Part shown: in pieces, positions 1-11,101 of the stretch
How positions within the stretch are numbered: the first letter of the stretch is position 1
Layout of the letters: every line of letters starts with the position of its first letter
From: Haplosporangium gracile
Taxonomy: Eukaryota; Mortierellomycota; Mortierellomycetes; Mortierellales; Mortierellaceae
Reading direction: 5' to 3'
Length of the DNA stretch: 11,101 bases
Assembly (NCBI GenBank): GCA_015499985.1
Contig: JAAAUF010000090.1
Span: 52,692 to 63,792 of the forward strand
Notes under the pieces: generated by a model
Databases searched by the model: none
Told to the model about the DNA's origin: nothing
What the model saw: only the letters and a program-made list of their open reading frames with translations
Made by a program: the position numbers and the translations under genes

Positions 1-138
1 CCTCCAACAAACTCGCCCTTCACATACACCTATTATTTCCAAGTAAAAAAAAAAAAAAAAAAAATAAAAACAATTTTAAAAAAAGCTAAAAAAAAAATAC
101 ATAAAAAGGGTGCAGGCGGCTGCTGCTATTATCCCTTT
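1..138 (-). other. Malic enzyme 3' UTR and downstream flank
   Basis: In the sense of the malic enzyme mRNA, the stop codon is followed by a T-rich stretch with two T runs (plus-strand A runs at about 45-64 and 90-98). There is no clean AATAAA. AATAAT in sense at about plus 32-37 is a weak candidate signal. The window edge cuts the flank, so the end of the transcript cannot be placed. Confidence 0.5.
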
Positions 139-3156
<3,018 letters not shown>

Positions 3157-3360
3157 TATTGTGATATTTGTAGATGATTTCGATTAAAGAGAGAGAAAAA
3201 AAGGGAGTGGAGTGGAGTAGTACTACTAAGGAGGAGAGTAAAGAGAGTAGAAAAAGGAGGAGCGAAGCGAGGTGATGGAGTTGTGTGAATGAGAATGAGA
3301 TTAGAAGAAGAGAAGAAAAAAAAAGGGAGTGGAAAAAGGCGCTGTTGTATTTATTTGACA
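3157..3360 (-). promoter_or_regulatory. Malic enzyme core promoter and pyrimidine-rich leader
   Basis: Read on the minus strand, this is a TATA-like AAATAAATA at 3356-3348, then about 160 nt of almost uninterrupted C/T-rich sequence, then an A-rich stretch that runs into the ATG at 3156. A TATA-like box followed by a CT-rich tract and an A-rich leader is a common fungal promoter layout. The transcription start is inferred, not seen. The leader's only ATG near the coding start is the annotated one, which is followed by the import sequence. Confidence 0.5.
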
Positions 3361-4731
3361 GAAGGCGAAAAATTTGAGGTGCGCCTCTGTGTAAGAGAGA
3401 TAACGAATAACGAACCTTGCAATTGAATTGTACAGGACACACTTCATTCAATCATCGCTTCTTTACTCCACTCCACTCCACTTCATACCTCTTCCTCTTG
3501 TGTCTACTTCGCTTGCAGTCGGGATCTATTGGAACTGACAACAAAAAACTTGATTCCCCCCTGATTCCCAGCCAAGCCCAGCTCACAGACACACACCCTA
3601 ACATCCTTGCTACCCCTTTAGCTCTCGTTCGTTTCCCTTTGGCCGTTCGGGTAGATGAGGGCTGCTTCTCTTTCGTTATTTGCTATGTGTGTCCATCGCT
3701 GCTGTGAACATACATTCGATCCGCTCGAAAGATTAAAAATATTGTCAAGACCAATACTAATACCGCATCGTCGGCTTGCCATTAATTCTCAATGCCAATT
3801 ATCGCGCAAACACGAATCCACCCTCTTTTTTGTCATTCACATATCCATTTTCATCGCTTGCATGTATGCACTCGCTTTTCATTTATTAGCATGTTTCTTC
3901 AGTCCCTGGATGCAAGAGAGGAGTAAAAATGCCTCGTCTCTTTGTGTTTTTGATCCATCACCAAAAACTGTTCTTCTTTTTCGAACCTATTTTAGCGCCG
4001 GCTCAAGAACACGGGCAGGTAGAGTGGACCATGACACTTTTCTTGCTCTCTTTGCATCCCCTTTACTCTCCCTTCTATCGATGTCATCCAGTGAATAACC
4101 TATATTGTTCCGAAACAGCCTTTGTCTAACACTTAATGAAAGTGGTCAACTTGCTACTTCACACTCACTTCTACCGTTGATGGTGCGTATCGTATTGCAC
4201 CCAGCGGCAACAAGAGACATAGGTAAGAAAGAAACAATAATAAAAGTTATTCACTTCATGAACTGTTCGCACAATTTATGAGAATTGCTTCCTTTTGTTA
4301 CCCCACATTTCCTCGTGAATGTTCCTTAGTTCTTGCCATGCGACATTCCTTTTACCCCGGACAGGATCGTTGCAACAAACAAACAACTAGTCCAACCCAA
4401 CACTTTCCACGCGACAATCCGTTGACAAGAGCTTTCCCCACAAGCATCAATCACTAAAAGAGGCAATCTCGTTCATAAAACAAAGCGTTGGGGGTGGGAG
4501 GATAGGAAAACGTCGTCCAAGGAATGGCCTTTTGTCGTTTTTTTTTTTTGCAACAAGGAAGGATTCGTGTTGTCATGTTGTTTTTTTCTTGGTCCGTTTT
4601 CTATTCGGAGAAGCGATAATGTGAAATGTTCAAGGAACAAGAGACTACCGGAAGGAAGGAAAATGTTGCGGCTGTTATTGTAATCTCCATGCCCGCTCGG
4701 AGGAGAAAATATCTAAAGGATCTAAATTGCA
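3361..4731. other. Intergenic, no gene supported
   Basis: Mixed-composition DNA upstream of the malic enzyme. It holds a CTCCA short tandem repeat at about 3466-3482. Plus-strand open frames here (for example 3655-4098) have no codon bias, recognisable domain or splice context. I see no tRNA box pair or terminator-like element. Part of it may act as a distal promoter of either divergent gene, but no specific site can be named. Confidence 0.4.
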
Positions 4732-5283
4732 ATGTTATTGATGATTTTTTTTCCCGTAGAAAATCGTAGTCGTCTTACAGTTCCGAACTTACCCTTCAAA
4801 AAGAAACGGTTGGTTTGTTCCGAGCCATCGTTCATTAACAGGGATAAGGCTCTCGAACGGGTAGCGAACAACAAAACATGTCATGCGACGAAGCGGAGGG
4901 GTCTTGTCAAATTAGATGATGGTGGTTCGGGCGCACAATGTCAGAAAACAAAGAGAAGCGCCTCTGGAGAAAGACGGAACGACAACAAAAAAAAGAGGGA
5001 TCTGAACAAGCCCTTTCGAAACTCTTTTTTTTCTTTTTGCAGATACACTCTCACCACCCACATTGAATTCAAAGTTGGCTCCACTCCTCCACAAAACAGA
5101 AAAAAAGAGGGGGATTGGAAATATGACTTGCCCGTCATTTGTTACTTCCGCTTTGTGTTTTTCAATTCAGATAAAAAGCGAAAGCGGTTTGAACTTGCCC
5201 TTTTTTTCTTTTTTCTTTTTTCTGCCCATGTTCACATTTTTGAAGCAACGGCCAAAAAGCGAGACAGAGAGAGGACCAAATAA
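4732..5283 (+). other. Doubtful 183-codon ORF, probably not a gene
   Basis: An ATG-initiated frame of 183 codons ends in TAA at 5281-5283. The translation is a patchwork of Lys/Arg-rich and Phe-rich runs that come directly from A tracts and T tracts, both of which lack stop codons. Codon third positions are not C-biased as in the two real genes. No domain is recognised. The frame also runs through the left arm of the foldback repeat. I record it because it is the longest open frame in the intergenic region. Confidence 0.15.
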
Positions 5284-5370
5284 CCTGTAATAACCTTTTG
5301 ATGATTTGTCCGTGGACAGTTTTAAAAATGAAGCCAGCCGATGACCCGGTCCTCTTTCTGGCTTTTTGGC
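5250..5370. repeat. Imperfect inverted repeat (foldback), about 120 bp
   Basis: The left arm at 5250-5277 and right arm at 5348-5370 are reverse complements. GGTCCTCTCTCTG pairs with GGTCCTCTTTCTG (one mismatch), then after a 4-nt gap GCTTTTTGGC pairs over 10 bp. Weaker complementarity (TCAAAA blocks) continues outward to about 5378. The 70-nt centre shows no obvious self-complementarity. It could be a decayed foldback/MITE-like element or a structured transcript. No flanking target duplication is clear. Confidence 0.5.
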
Positions 5371-5378
5371 GGTCAAAA

Positions 5379-6613
5379 GTTCAGTTCAGATCTTGATACT
5401 CGCCGTTGTTGTTTGCCTGAACGAACAAAAGAGGTAAAGAAAAGAGCGCCTTGGACCCAGTTTTCGCTCTCTTCGTCGTCCGACGTTTGTTTTTTTTGTT
5501 TCCACTATCTCTCTGGGTTTGAATTGATGGACAATAGATAAGGAAAATGCAGGGCCAGACAAAGAAAAGGTTTCTCTCATCCTGTTCTGTCCACTCCCCT
5601 CCCCACTCTTCTCTCTCCACCTTTTTTATTTGCTACTGTTGGGCTGCTGGCTGTTTACAAAAAATAAACACAACTGTGCCCAAACGAAAGAATTATTGAT
5701 CCCACCCACGTTTGCGACCTGTGCTTTTCTTCGTCTTCACTTTTTCGCTCTCTTTCCACTTTTTTTTTCACCTTTGACCAATCTCAATGTTTTTCTTTGT
5801 TTGATTACTTTGAAAACTACATATTATGACAAGTGCATCTCCCATCTTAACATTCGTATCCTCACTTCTCTACTAAAACACAAATGTGTTACAACTCTGG
5901 CAAAAAGGCATTCCACTTCCTTCACCTTCATGCTCCTTCTTTTCAAGAGCTGGACTGAGAAAGAAAAATCAATGGCCGCCCCAAACACACCACACGGGCT
6001 TATTGCCGTTCACGGCCACACCGTTTTCAGCACCTAATTCTGGTGACAAAAGGCGCAAAAGCTAAGAGCGACAAGACGAGAGCCAAGTGGGTAGTCTCGC
6101 CTAAGGGTCATCCATGATAGGGAGTGAGTGAAAGTGGAAGAGTAGGAGAGAGGAGTGAGCGAGCGAAGCGTGGTGGAGTCTTAAGATGTGTCTTGTTAGT
6201 TTTTTTTTCATGTCCAAGAGGGGCATCGGTTTCCTAATGCGGATGCCAATGCGGACACCATTTTTTTTCGTTTCTGTTCCTGAAAGTGAATCATTAATGA
6301 GGCTTCCTTATTTCCATTCAAAGCACTAATAGAGTAACGACAGGAAATAATGGTCCCTTCCTTTTCCTTTTGTAGGTGGTTACCCAATGCTCACTCAATC
6401 ACTTCCTTTGACAAGAATAGGCACACTAAAAGGGATAATTCGATAAGATGTTGGGACTTGGGATGCAGCCTGTCCTGCAAGGCATTGATTGTGATCTATA
6501 TTGATCTATATTGAACACAAAAAAGGGAGGACAGATGTTCTCTTCACTTTTCTACGTCTTCTTTCTACTCGCCCAGGAGAAAGTGAACCTGACAAAATAT
6601 ATAACACTTTTTT
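5379..6613. other. Intergenic, simple-sequence rich, no gene supported
   Basis: It holds GA-rich sequence at about 6118-6178 (CT-rich on the minus strand, similar in style to the malic enzyme leader) and a 10-bp tandem duplication TGATCTATAT at 6492-6511. A small C-ending-codon patch at 5972-6037 opens with ATG on the plus strand for 21 codons. None of these makes a convincing gene by itself. Confidence 0.4.
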
Positions 6614-7155
6614 TTACCTAAGAAAGTAATTGCCATGCGTCATAGACAACAGGGGTGCTCCATCGTGTTGATATGGAGGTGCCCTCGACCAGGCACAAGG
6701 CCATGTGTTCTCGGAAGCAATTAGACCTTTGGCATGACGTTGTTCAAGGGAATGATAGCGAAAAATAGTGCCAAAATGGAGCTCCTAGCGATGAAGGCAA
6801 ATGTTAGTAGCGCGTTTGAGCAAATTGATTGAAAAGTAACGAGAGCGTGATGAAGTAGGAGGCTTGGTCTTCACGCAATACCAGGATCTTGCGAAAAAAG
6901 ACACTGTAGAAAAGGAAGAGGACAAGGATAGAGAAGGTGATGGCGTATGGGTTTTGTATAGTGATGCAGTAAACTGGTCTACAACACAACATACATATGA
7001 TATTTGTTACTTTTCTACGTTTCACATTTTCTTTCGAACGATAATAAATACTTCCCACTTTCTTCCCTGGGACACGAGCCAAGTAGCGTTTCTATTTTCT
7101 CATACCAACGACATTTTGGGCGTCGATGATGGTGATGGCGGTGGTGGGCGCCGAA
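6614..7155 (-). other. Gene-like minus-strand segment with splice signals, unrecognised
   Basis: On the minus strand, 6977-6804 is an open frame with many C-ending codons (GCC, ATC, TTC, CTC, TAC) encoding a hydrophobic stretch. Its start NPYAITFSILVLFLFYSVFF is membrane-helix-like, followed by RKIL. The frame ends at a TAA that lies inside a perfect TACTAAC (6809-6803), 18 nt before CGCTAG (AG at 6786-6785). Beyond that AG a second frame stays open for 56 codons to TAA at 6616-6614. Upstream, a GC-rich patch at about 7155-7106 ends in a GTATGAG donor-like site, and TTGTAG at 6984-6979 is acceptor-like. This could be exons of an unannotated spliced gene, or the decayed 3' part of a membrane-protein gene. 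Pyrimidine-rich sequence also mimics hydrophobic codons and acceptor tracts, so confidence is low. Confidence 0.25.
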
Positions 7156-7195
7156 TAAAATGTTATATTTTTGGAAGTGAAGGCAGCGGCAAAAA

Positions 7196-7217
7196 CAAAA
7201 AAAAAAAAAAAAAAAAA
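7196..7217. repeat. Poly(A) tract
   Basis: A near-pure A run on the plus strand, interrupted once by C. Similar homopolymers occur at 45-64 (A), about 2171-2185 (T) and about 9400-9417 (T). Confidence 0.85.
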
Positions 7218-8039
7218 GGGACAAGGAAGGGGGAACCTTGTGCCTTTCAAGCAGGGTGCCAGTCAGAGTCAGCACATAGAGCTAATTAACCGCCACTTTT
7301 TTTTCCGTGGCTTCCACGGTGTGCTAATTATGTTGAAAAGCACACACACATTTTTATTTATGAAATTATTGCTCTCAAAAATATATAGGCAATTGACGCT
7401 AATTTGATAATTTGATCCAGCTTGTGAACCCATTTCCTGCATCCGCTTCCTTCTTTCACTCTGCAAAAAGCTGCAACTTGGGTCAGGAATAGGTTCCTTG
7501 AGGGTCAAGGTACCCTGTCGTTCTCTGTGCCTTTTCTTTTTCACTGAGACTCGTATCGTTCATTGTGCAGGATGCGCAAAAAATAACAAGTATACATACA
7601 TATGTATAAACTGGGCAAGGAGGGGAGACAGGTAGAGAAAGGCAGGCCATTCCAATCGGCGCTCACCGTTTTTTTTTTCTTTGTCTAACGAAGTAAAAAG
7701 CTCTCAAGTGTTGTTATTTCTCATCTTGTGTGTGTGTTTTTTGTTCGTTGTGAAGCGAACGAACGAGTGAGGAAGTGTGTCTTGCACACAAGGGCCAAAT
7801 GTAAGCCGTTGGTCGGTCGGTTCCCAGCCAACATTAACAGCTAGTACATGTAAAATAGCGGGAATAGTGAACATGAACATGTCAGCAAAATAGAGTGAGT
7901 GAGTATGGCCATATGTCCTGAATAAGCGTGTGAGCAAGCAGCGAGCTTGTCAAGAAAAAGAAAAGGGACAGGACATGGCCAACCAGAACGAGAGAGAGAC
8001 AAATAGGCTTGTGTGATGGATGATGGTGATTTATCCAAT
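7218..8039. other. Intergenic, no gene supported
   Basis: It holds two small perfect hairpins, CCGTGG-CTT-CCACGG at 7305-7319 and GTTCGTT/AACGAAC at 7743-7764 with an 8-nt loop. GCTAATTA occurs twice (about 7281 and 7323), and a short GT run lies near 7728-7738. The open frames are short, differ in composition from the real genes and have no splice context. Confidence 0.4.
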
Positions 8040-8846
8040 ATCAACCGATGGTGCCTGAATTCTTCTTTTTCTTCTTCTTTGTGCCTTTTTCTTCCCTTCC
8101 GGTTCCCCTTCCCTTTCATTCATCCCATCTCCATCCTCCTTCTCGGCAGTGTCTGGTGAACCTGCCTCGACATCAACCCTCGCTTTCATCCCCTTCCTCC
8201 CTTGTACGGGCATACCTTCTCCTCCTCCTCCTCCTCCTCTTTGCATTGCATCATCATCCCACCCCCTCCCTCCACTCCATCATCTCGATGCACATCATAA
8301 CCGACTACTCTCACGCCCGTCCTCGCCCATCCTCAACTCGTCCCTAAAAACAACCTAAACACCAACAAGGAAGACCCATAACGCACACCCAACTTCGCCC
8401 TTTTCACCAAAAAGTAAGCGTCGCCTTCAATCTCTTCCTCTCTTTCGTCCTTCCTCCCATTCCCTGACCTCGCCACTCTTTCACACCTCACTCCTTTCTC
8501 CCTGTTACCACACATGCACTCTCTTTCACTCTCACCAAGTTCACCCTTCCATCACTCCATTTTCCATTCTGCAAATGACTTCTTCAACACTAAACACAGC
8601 TGTCTCTCCAACTTTCGTCCTTTTTTGCATGCAAACATCAAGACTGACCCATTGTCCTTCATTCTTCATTTTTGTTCTTTTATTGGTCGTCTTGCAACTC
8701 TCGCCCTATCTCCCGCGTCTTCCTCTACACTCTGCCACCAAAACCAACAACTCAGACTTATTTAACAAGTCGACTTTTCTTCACATCGAGCCGGTATACC
8801 AACAACTAAAAGCAACAAACAAGCAACAGTACAACAAAACATTCCC
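8040..8846 (+). promoter_or_regulatory. Upstream region and probable leader of the surface-protein gene
   Basis: From about 8050 to 8560 the plus strand is strongly C/T-rich, including a CTC trinucleotide run at about 8219-8239. An inverted CCAAT (ATTGG) lies near 8682 and a TTATTTAA near 8758. The last 50 nt before the ATG at 8847 are A/C-rich and unstructured, as in many fungal leaders. The layout mirrors the malic enzyme promoter. The transcription start cannot be placed, and individual factor sites are not claimed. Confidence 0.45.
8218..8239 (+). repeat. CTC trinucleotide microsatellite
   Basis: About seven CTC units within the pyrimidine-rich upstream region of the surface-protein gene. 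Confidence 0.85.
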
Positions 8847-11026
8847 ATGAGAATCTCTTGGGCACTCCAGGTTGCGGCCGTGTTCTGCCTGGTTGCAGTC
8901 CACCCAGGTAAAATACCCTCTCAAAGCACACCGACTACAAACAACACCACCACGGCACACATTCGGCAAAGGAAAATAGAGACAGTTGTTAGGAAGGGAC
9001 GGCAAGGAGGAAAGAGGAAGAGGCAGATGCATGACCGTGCATGTCACCTTCAGGAAGTCGACAACCAGAGTTTATATACGCTCGCTATGTCAGCGACAAT
9101 GCTGTCCGAGAGAAAGAGAGAGGCACTTCTTATATTACATTCCCGACTGCAAACACACACACACACACACACGCTTGCCTTTTTTACCTTTTTTCCCCCT
9201 GTCACCCACTCACACCCCCTCCTTGGTTATTTATATTATTTTGTCTCGACCTGTTTCAACCGGCCGAGGAATGGGATGGTCGCAGGAGCAGAAAAGATGC
9301 CCCGACGAAGAAAGGGACGGTTTTATATACAAACGTGTAGAAAAAAAGGGTTGCACTTGTTGTTTCGCATGTCGCTCTCAAGGAGGCTTTCTGCTTTACC
9401 TTTTTTTTTTTTTTTTCTCGCGCCATATGAGAAAAAAAAATGTAGAGAAAGGCACAGAAACAGAAGGAAAAGGCAATTGGGTATATTTTTTTTTCATGTG
9501 CTGCAACCGCTGCTCCCATTGTTTTCTGTTCGGATTCTAGGCTATTTCCTTGCAGGAGAAGGAGCAAAGCATGCCAATGCAGGACACACAGACAAGGAAC
9601 GATAGAGATTCGACATGTCGATTGTGCCCACAACTGAACACAAATTAGACCTATCCCGCATTGCAATTGAACACCAAATTTATTAACATCCCACCATCGC
9701 ATATTTCGTGTTCCATGATGTACAGCCGTCGCCGACTCTCCCTCGTCCTCTGAGGAAACCAACAACATCCAAGCCCCCACCTTCGACAAAAACCCGCATC
9801 GCATCGACGACCCCGTCCCTGTCCTCTACAAGCGCGCTTCTCCCGAATCTCTTCATATTGAGATTATCGAGGATCACATCGGCAACTATGCGCGTACGGG
9901 CGGTCTCCAGCTCCGTCGCCGTGGTGATTCCCCCGGTGAGCATGAACGTCCTCGCGGTCGTCCTGGTCCCTCGCGTTCTGAGACTACTGATGTCCCTCCT
10001 CCTAAAGAACTTCATTTGAAGCATGAGCCTAAGCACCGTCGTCCTACGCATTTGACGGCGCCGGTTGAGAACCATCATCCTAAGCCTACTCATAAACCTG
10101 GACATGGTAAGCCCGATCATGGTAAGCCCGATCATGGTAAGCCCGATCAAGGCAAACCCGATCATGGCAAACCCGGCAAGCCTCACAAGCCAGGCAAGCC
10201 TGATCACAAGCCCAAGCCCAAGCCCAAGCCTCACAAGCCCAAGCCCAAGCCCTCAAAGACTACGACCAAGAAGTCTCACAAGCCTACGCACAAGCCAACC
10301 CACACTCACAAGCCCAAGCCCAAGCCCACAACCACAACCACCACAACCACGGCCCCCATCGTCCCCACGGTCGCCCCTGTGGTTCCCCCAGTCCCATCAC
10401 CAGTCGTCCCTACAACGACTGACGCCCCTGTCGTGCCTACTCCTCCCGCTGTTGTCCCCCCCACCGAGAGCACAGGTTCCCCCGTCCAGAACCTCCCCTC
10501 CGGCAACAACGGGTCCCCCAACGATGCTCAGCCCACCTCGGGTCTGAATGCCAAACCCAACGGCTCCATGGCCGGCAGTACCAGCTCCTCAATCGGCACC
10601 ATCGTCGGCGCCGTCGTCGGCTCCGTTGCCCTCGCAGGTCTGGTCGCCCTTGGAGTCTACCGCCGTCGTGAGCGCCAGCGCGCCGTCGAAGAGGCCACAG
10701 GCCCCAACCCAGAAATGGATGAGGCCCCCCGCACGGCCTTCCGTCATGAGTCCTTCATGGCCCTGGTCAAGGATGCCGCCCAGGGTTTTTACGCCCCCGG
10801 TACGACCGGCCCTGCTGGAGATCCTGGTCCTCATGGACCCAGCGGTCTCTCGGGAGCCGCAATTGTTGGAGCTGGTGCTGGCACTGGCGCCAACCTCTCC
10901 CGTCAGACCTCGGCCCGGTCTCAAAACAGCCAGCATAGCTTGCATTCCCGTCGGTCGGGCCAGTTCTCGGCCCACGGCATGACTCCCTCTTCACCTCCCC
11001 CACTCGCCCACATTGGAGGTCGCTAA
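8847..11026 (+). CDS. Single-pass surface protein: signal peptide, Lys/Pro/His-rich stalk, TM helix, collagen-like tail
   Basis: Two exons, 8847-8907 and 9726-11026, encode 453 aa. I chose the start because it opens a clear signal peptide (residues 1-23, likely cleaved AVA|D at 23/24). Residues 24-132 are a mixed-charge segment with KR at 56-57 and RRRGDS at 84-89. Residues 133-221 are a Lys/Pro/His stalk with five HGKP(D)-type repeats from 147, then KPKPKP runs. Eight Thr follow (222-229), then a Pro/Val/Thr linker and a Ser/Gly/Asn stretch with sequons at Asn282 and Asn299. The transmembrane helix is about 310-332 with G311/G315/G319 spacing, followed by RRRER as the cytosolic stop-transfer. 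The tail has seven Gly-X-Y triplets (379-399) and a Ser/Arg/Gln/His-rich end. The layout suggests an O-glycosylated wall sensor, mucin or adhesin type. No known domain is recognised, so function is unassigned. The gene stands alone and is divergent from the malic enzyme. Confidence 0.85.
8908..9725 (+). other. Intron in the signal-peptide region of the surface-protein gene (phase 1)
   Basis: Donor CAG|GTAAAATA splits codon 21, and the acceptor is ATGTACAG. A TATTAAC branch site at 9681-9687 lies 38 nt before the acceptor AG. Splicing gives HP-A-VADS and completes a good cleavage site. At 818 nt it is long for this window. It contains an AC microsatellite (9153-9172) and a T run (about 9400-9417). 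The upstream reading frame stays open through the intron to a stop at 9603-9605. Confidence 0.8.
9153..9172 (+). repeat. (AC)10 microsatellite
   Basis: Ten perfect AC units within the intron of the surface-protein gene, likely to vary in length between strains. Confidence 0.95.
10103..10174 (+). repeat. 15-bp in-frame tandem repeat encoding HGKPD
   Basis: Three identical units CATGGTAAGCCCGAT start at 10103, 10118 and 10133. A diverged unit encoding QGKPD starts at 10148, and a truncated HGKP unit starts at 10163. The perfect DNA identity of the first three units suggests recent expansion by slippage or unequal exchange inside the coding sequence. Confidence 0.95.
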
Positions 11027-11101
11027 AGTATTCCAAGACTCATTTGCACTCTGAAAAGAAAAAAATGAAGAAAAGTCATTTTCAGAGATAAAAGTACAAA
11101 C
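11027..11101 (+). other. 3' flank of the surface-protein gene
   Basis: A-rich sequence after the stop codon, ending at the window edge. There is no AATAAA; GATAAAAG near 11086 is a weak candidate signal. The 3' end of the transcript cannot be placed. Confidence 0.4.

Noticed and set aside
3655..4098. 147-codon plus-strand ORF with hydrophobic runs
   Set aside because: Hydrophobicity follows from T-rich sequence; codon third positions are not biased and no family is recognised.
4840..4875. Possible tRNA B box on the minus strand (GTTCGAGAGC)
   Set aside because: The T-arm stem does not pair and no A box is found upstream.
5630..6037. 135-codon plus-strand ORF
   Set aside because: AT-rich Phe/Leu/Thr composition from T tracts, no domain, no splice or promoter context; only its last 21 codons are coding-like and are reported separately.
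6060..6135. Sequence resembling a tRNA A box (AGCCAAGTGGG)
   Set aside because: No matching B box at the right distance and no cloverleaf could be built.
8031..8246. Minus-strand ORF with Gly run and Arg/Lys-rich end resembling a nuclear signal
   Set aside because: It lies on the purine strand of the CT-rich promoter tract and the CTC microsatellite; all three frames there look basic, so composition explains it.
8847..9605. Annotating the unspliced 252-codon frame as the gene
   Set aside because: Past the donor the frame runs through a CA microsatellite and a poly(T) tract with no codon bias, whereas splicing at 8907/9726 completes a signal-peptide cleavage site and joins a 433-codon coherent exon.
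9683..10234. Minus-strand ORF with repeated IGLTM units
   Set aside because: It is the antisense image of the HGKPD-coding tandem repeat; the plus-strand frame has the signal peptide and TM design.
10065..10547. Plus-strand ORF with repeated MVSPI units and a Pro/Ser-rich tail
   Set aside because: Out-of-frame reading of the same 15-bp repeat and Pro/Lys stalk within the surface-protein exon.

Overview
The window looks like nuclear DNA of a filamentous fungus. The reasons are compact spliceosomal introns (about 115-820 nt) with GT..AG ends and yUnAy or TACTAAC branch sites, pyrimidine-rich leaders before start codons, C-ending codon preference in the exons, and many A/T homopolymer and GA/CA tracts between genes. 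An early-diverging lineage such as Mucoromycota (Mortierella-like) would fit, but that is a guess from style and gene content, not a demonstrated placement. Nothing bacterial, viral or plasmid-like is visible, and I find no convincing tRNA or rRNA gene and no CRISPR array.

Layout. (1) Positions 139-3156, minus strand: a complete six-exon gene for a mitochondrial malic enzyme, 617 aa when spliced. The catalytic Tyr/Lys pair and the metal ligands sit at the same spacing as in human ME2. (2) Positions 3157-8846: a long (5.7 kb) AT-rich interval. It holds the malic enzyme promoter and leader (roughly 3157-3400), a foldback repeat at 5250-5370, one doubtful 183-codon ORF, a minus-strand segment around 6614-7155 that looks like remnants or exons of an unrecognised spliced gene, simple repeats, and the pyrimidine-rich upstream region of the next gene (about 8040-8846). 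(3) Positions 8847-11026, plus strand: a two-exon gene for a 453-aa single-pass surface protein. It has a signal peptide, a Lys/Pro/His-rich stalk with HGKPD repeats, a Thr/Pro/Val linker, one transmembrane helix with a GxxxGxxxG face, and a cytosolic tail with seven Gly-X-Y triplets. I do not recognise its family.

The two genes are divergent and lie 5.7 kb apart. Nothing in the sequence ties them to one pathway: one is central carbon metabolism (malate to pyruvate in mitochondria), the other is cell-surface or cell-wall biology. The least described items are the surface protein, the composite-looking intron 5 of the malic enzyme gene (an internal AG|GTAAG that acts either as an in-frame alternative donor or as a recursive splice point), and the gene-like minus-strand patch at 6614-7155.
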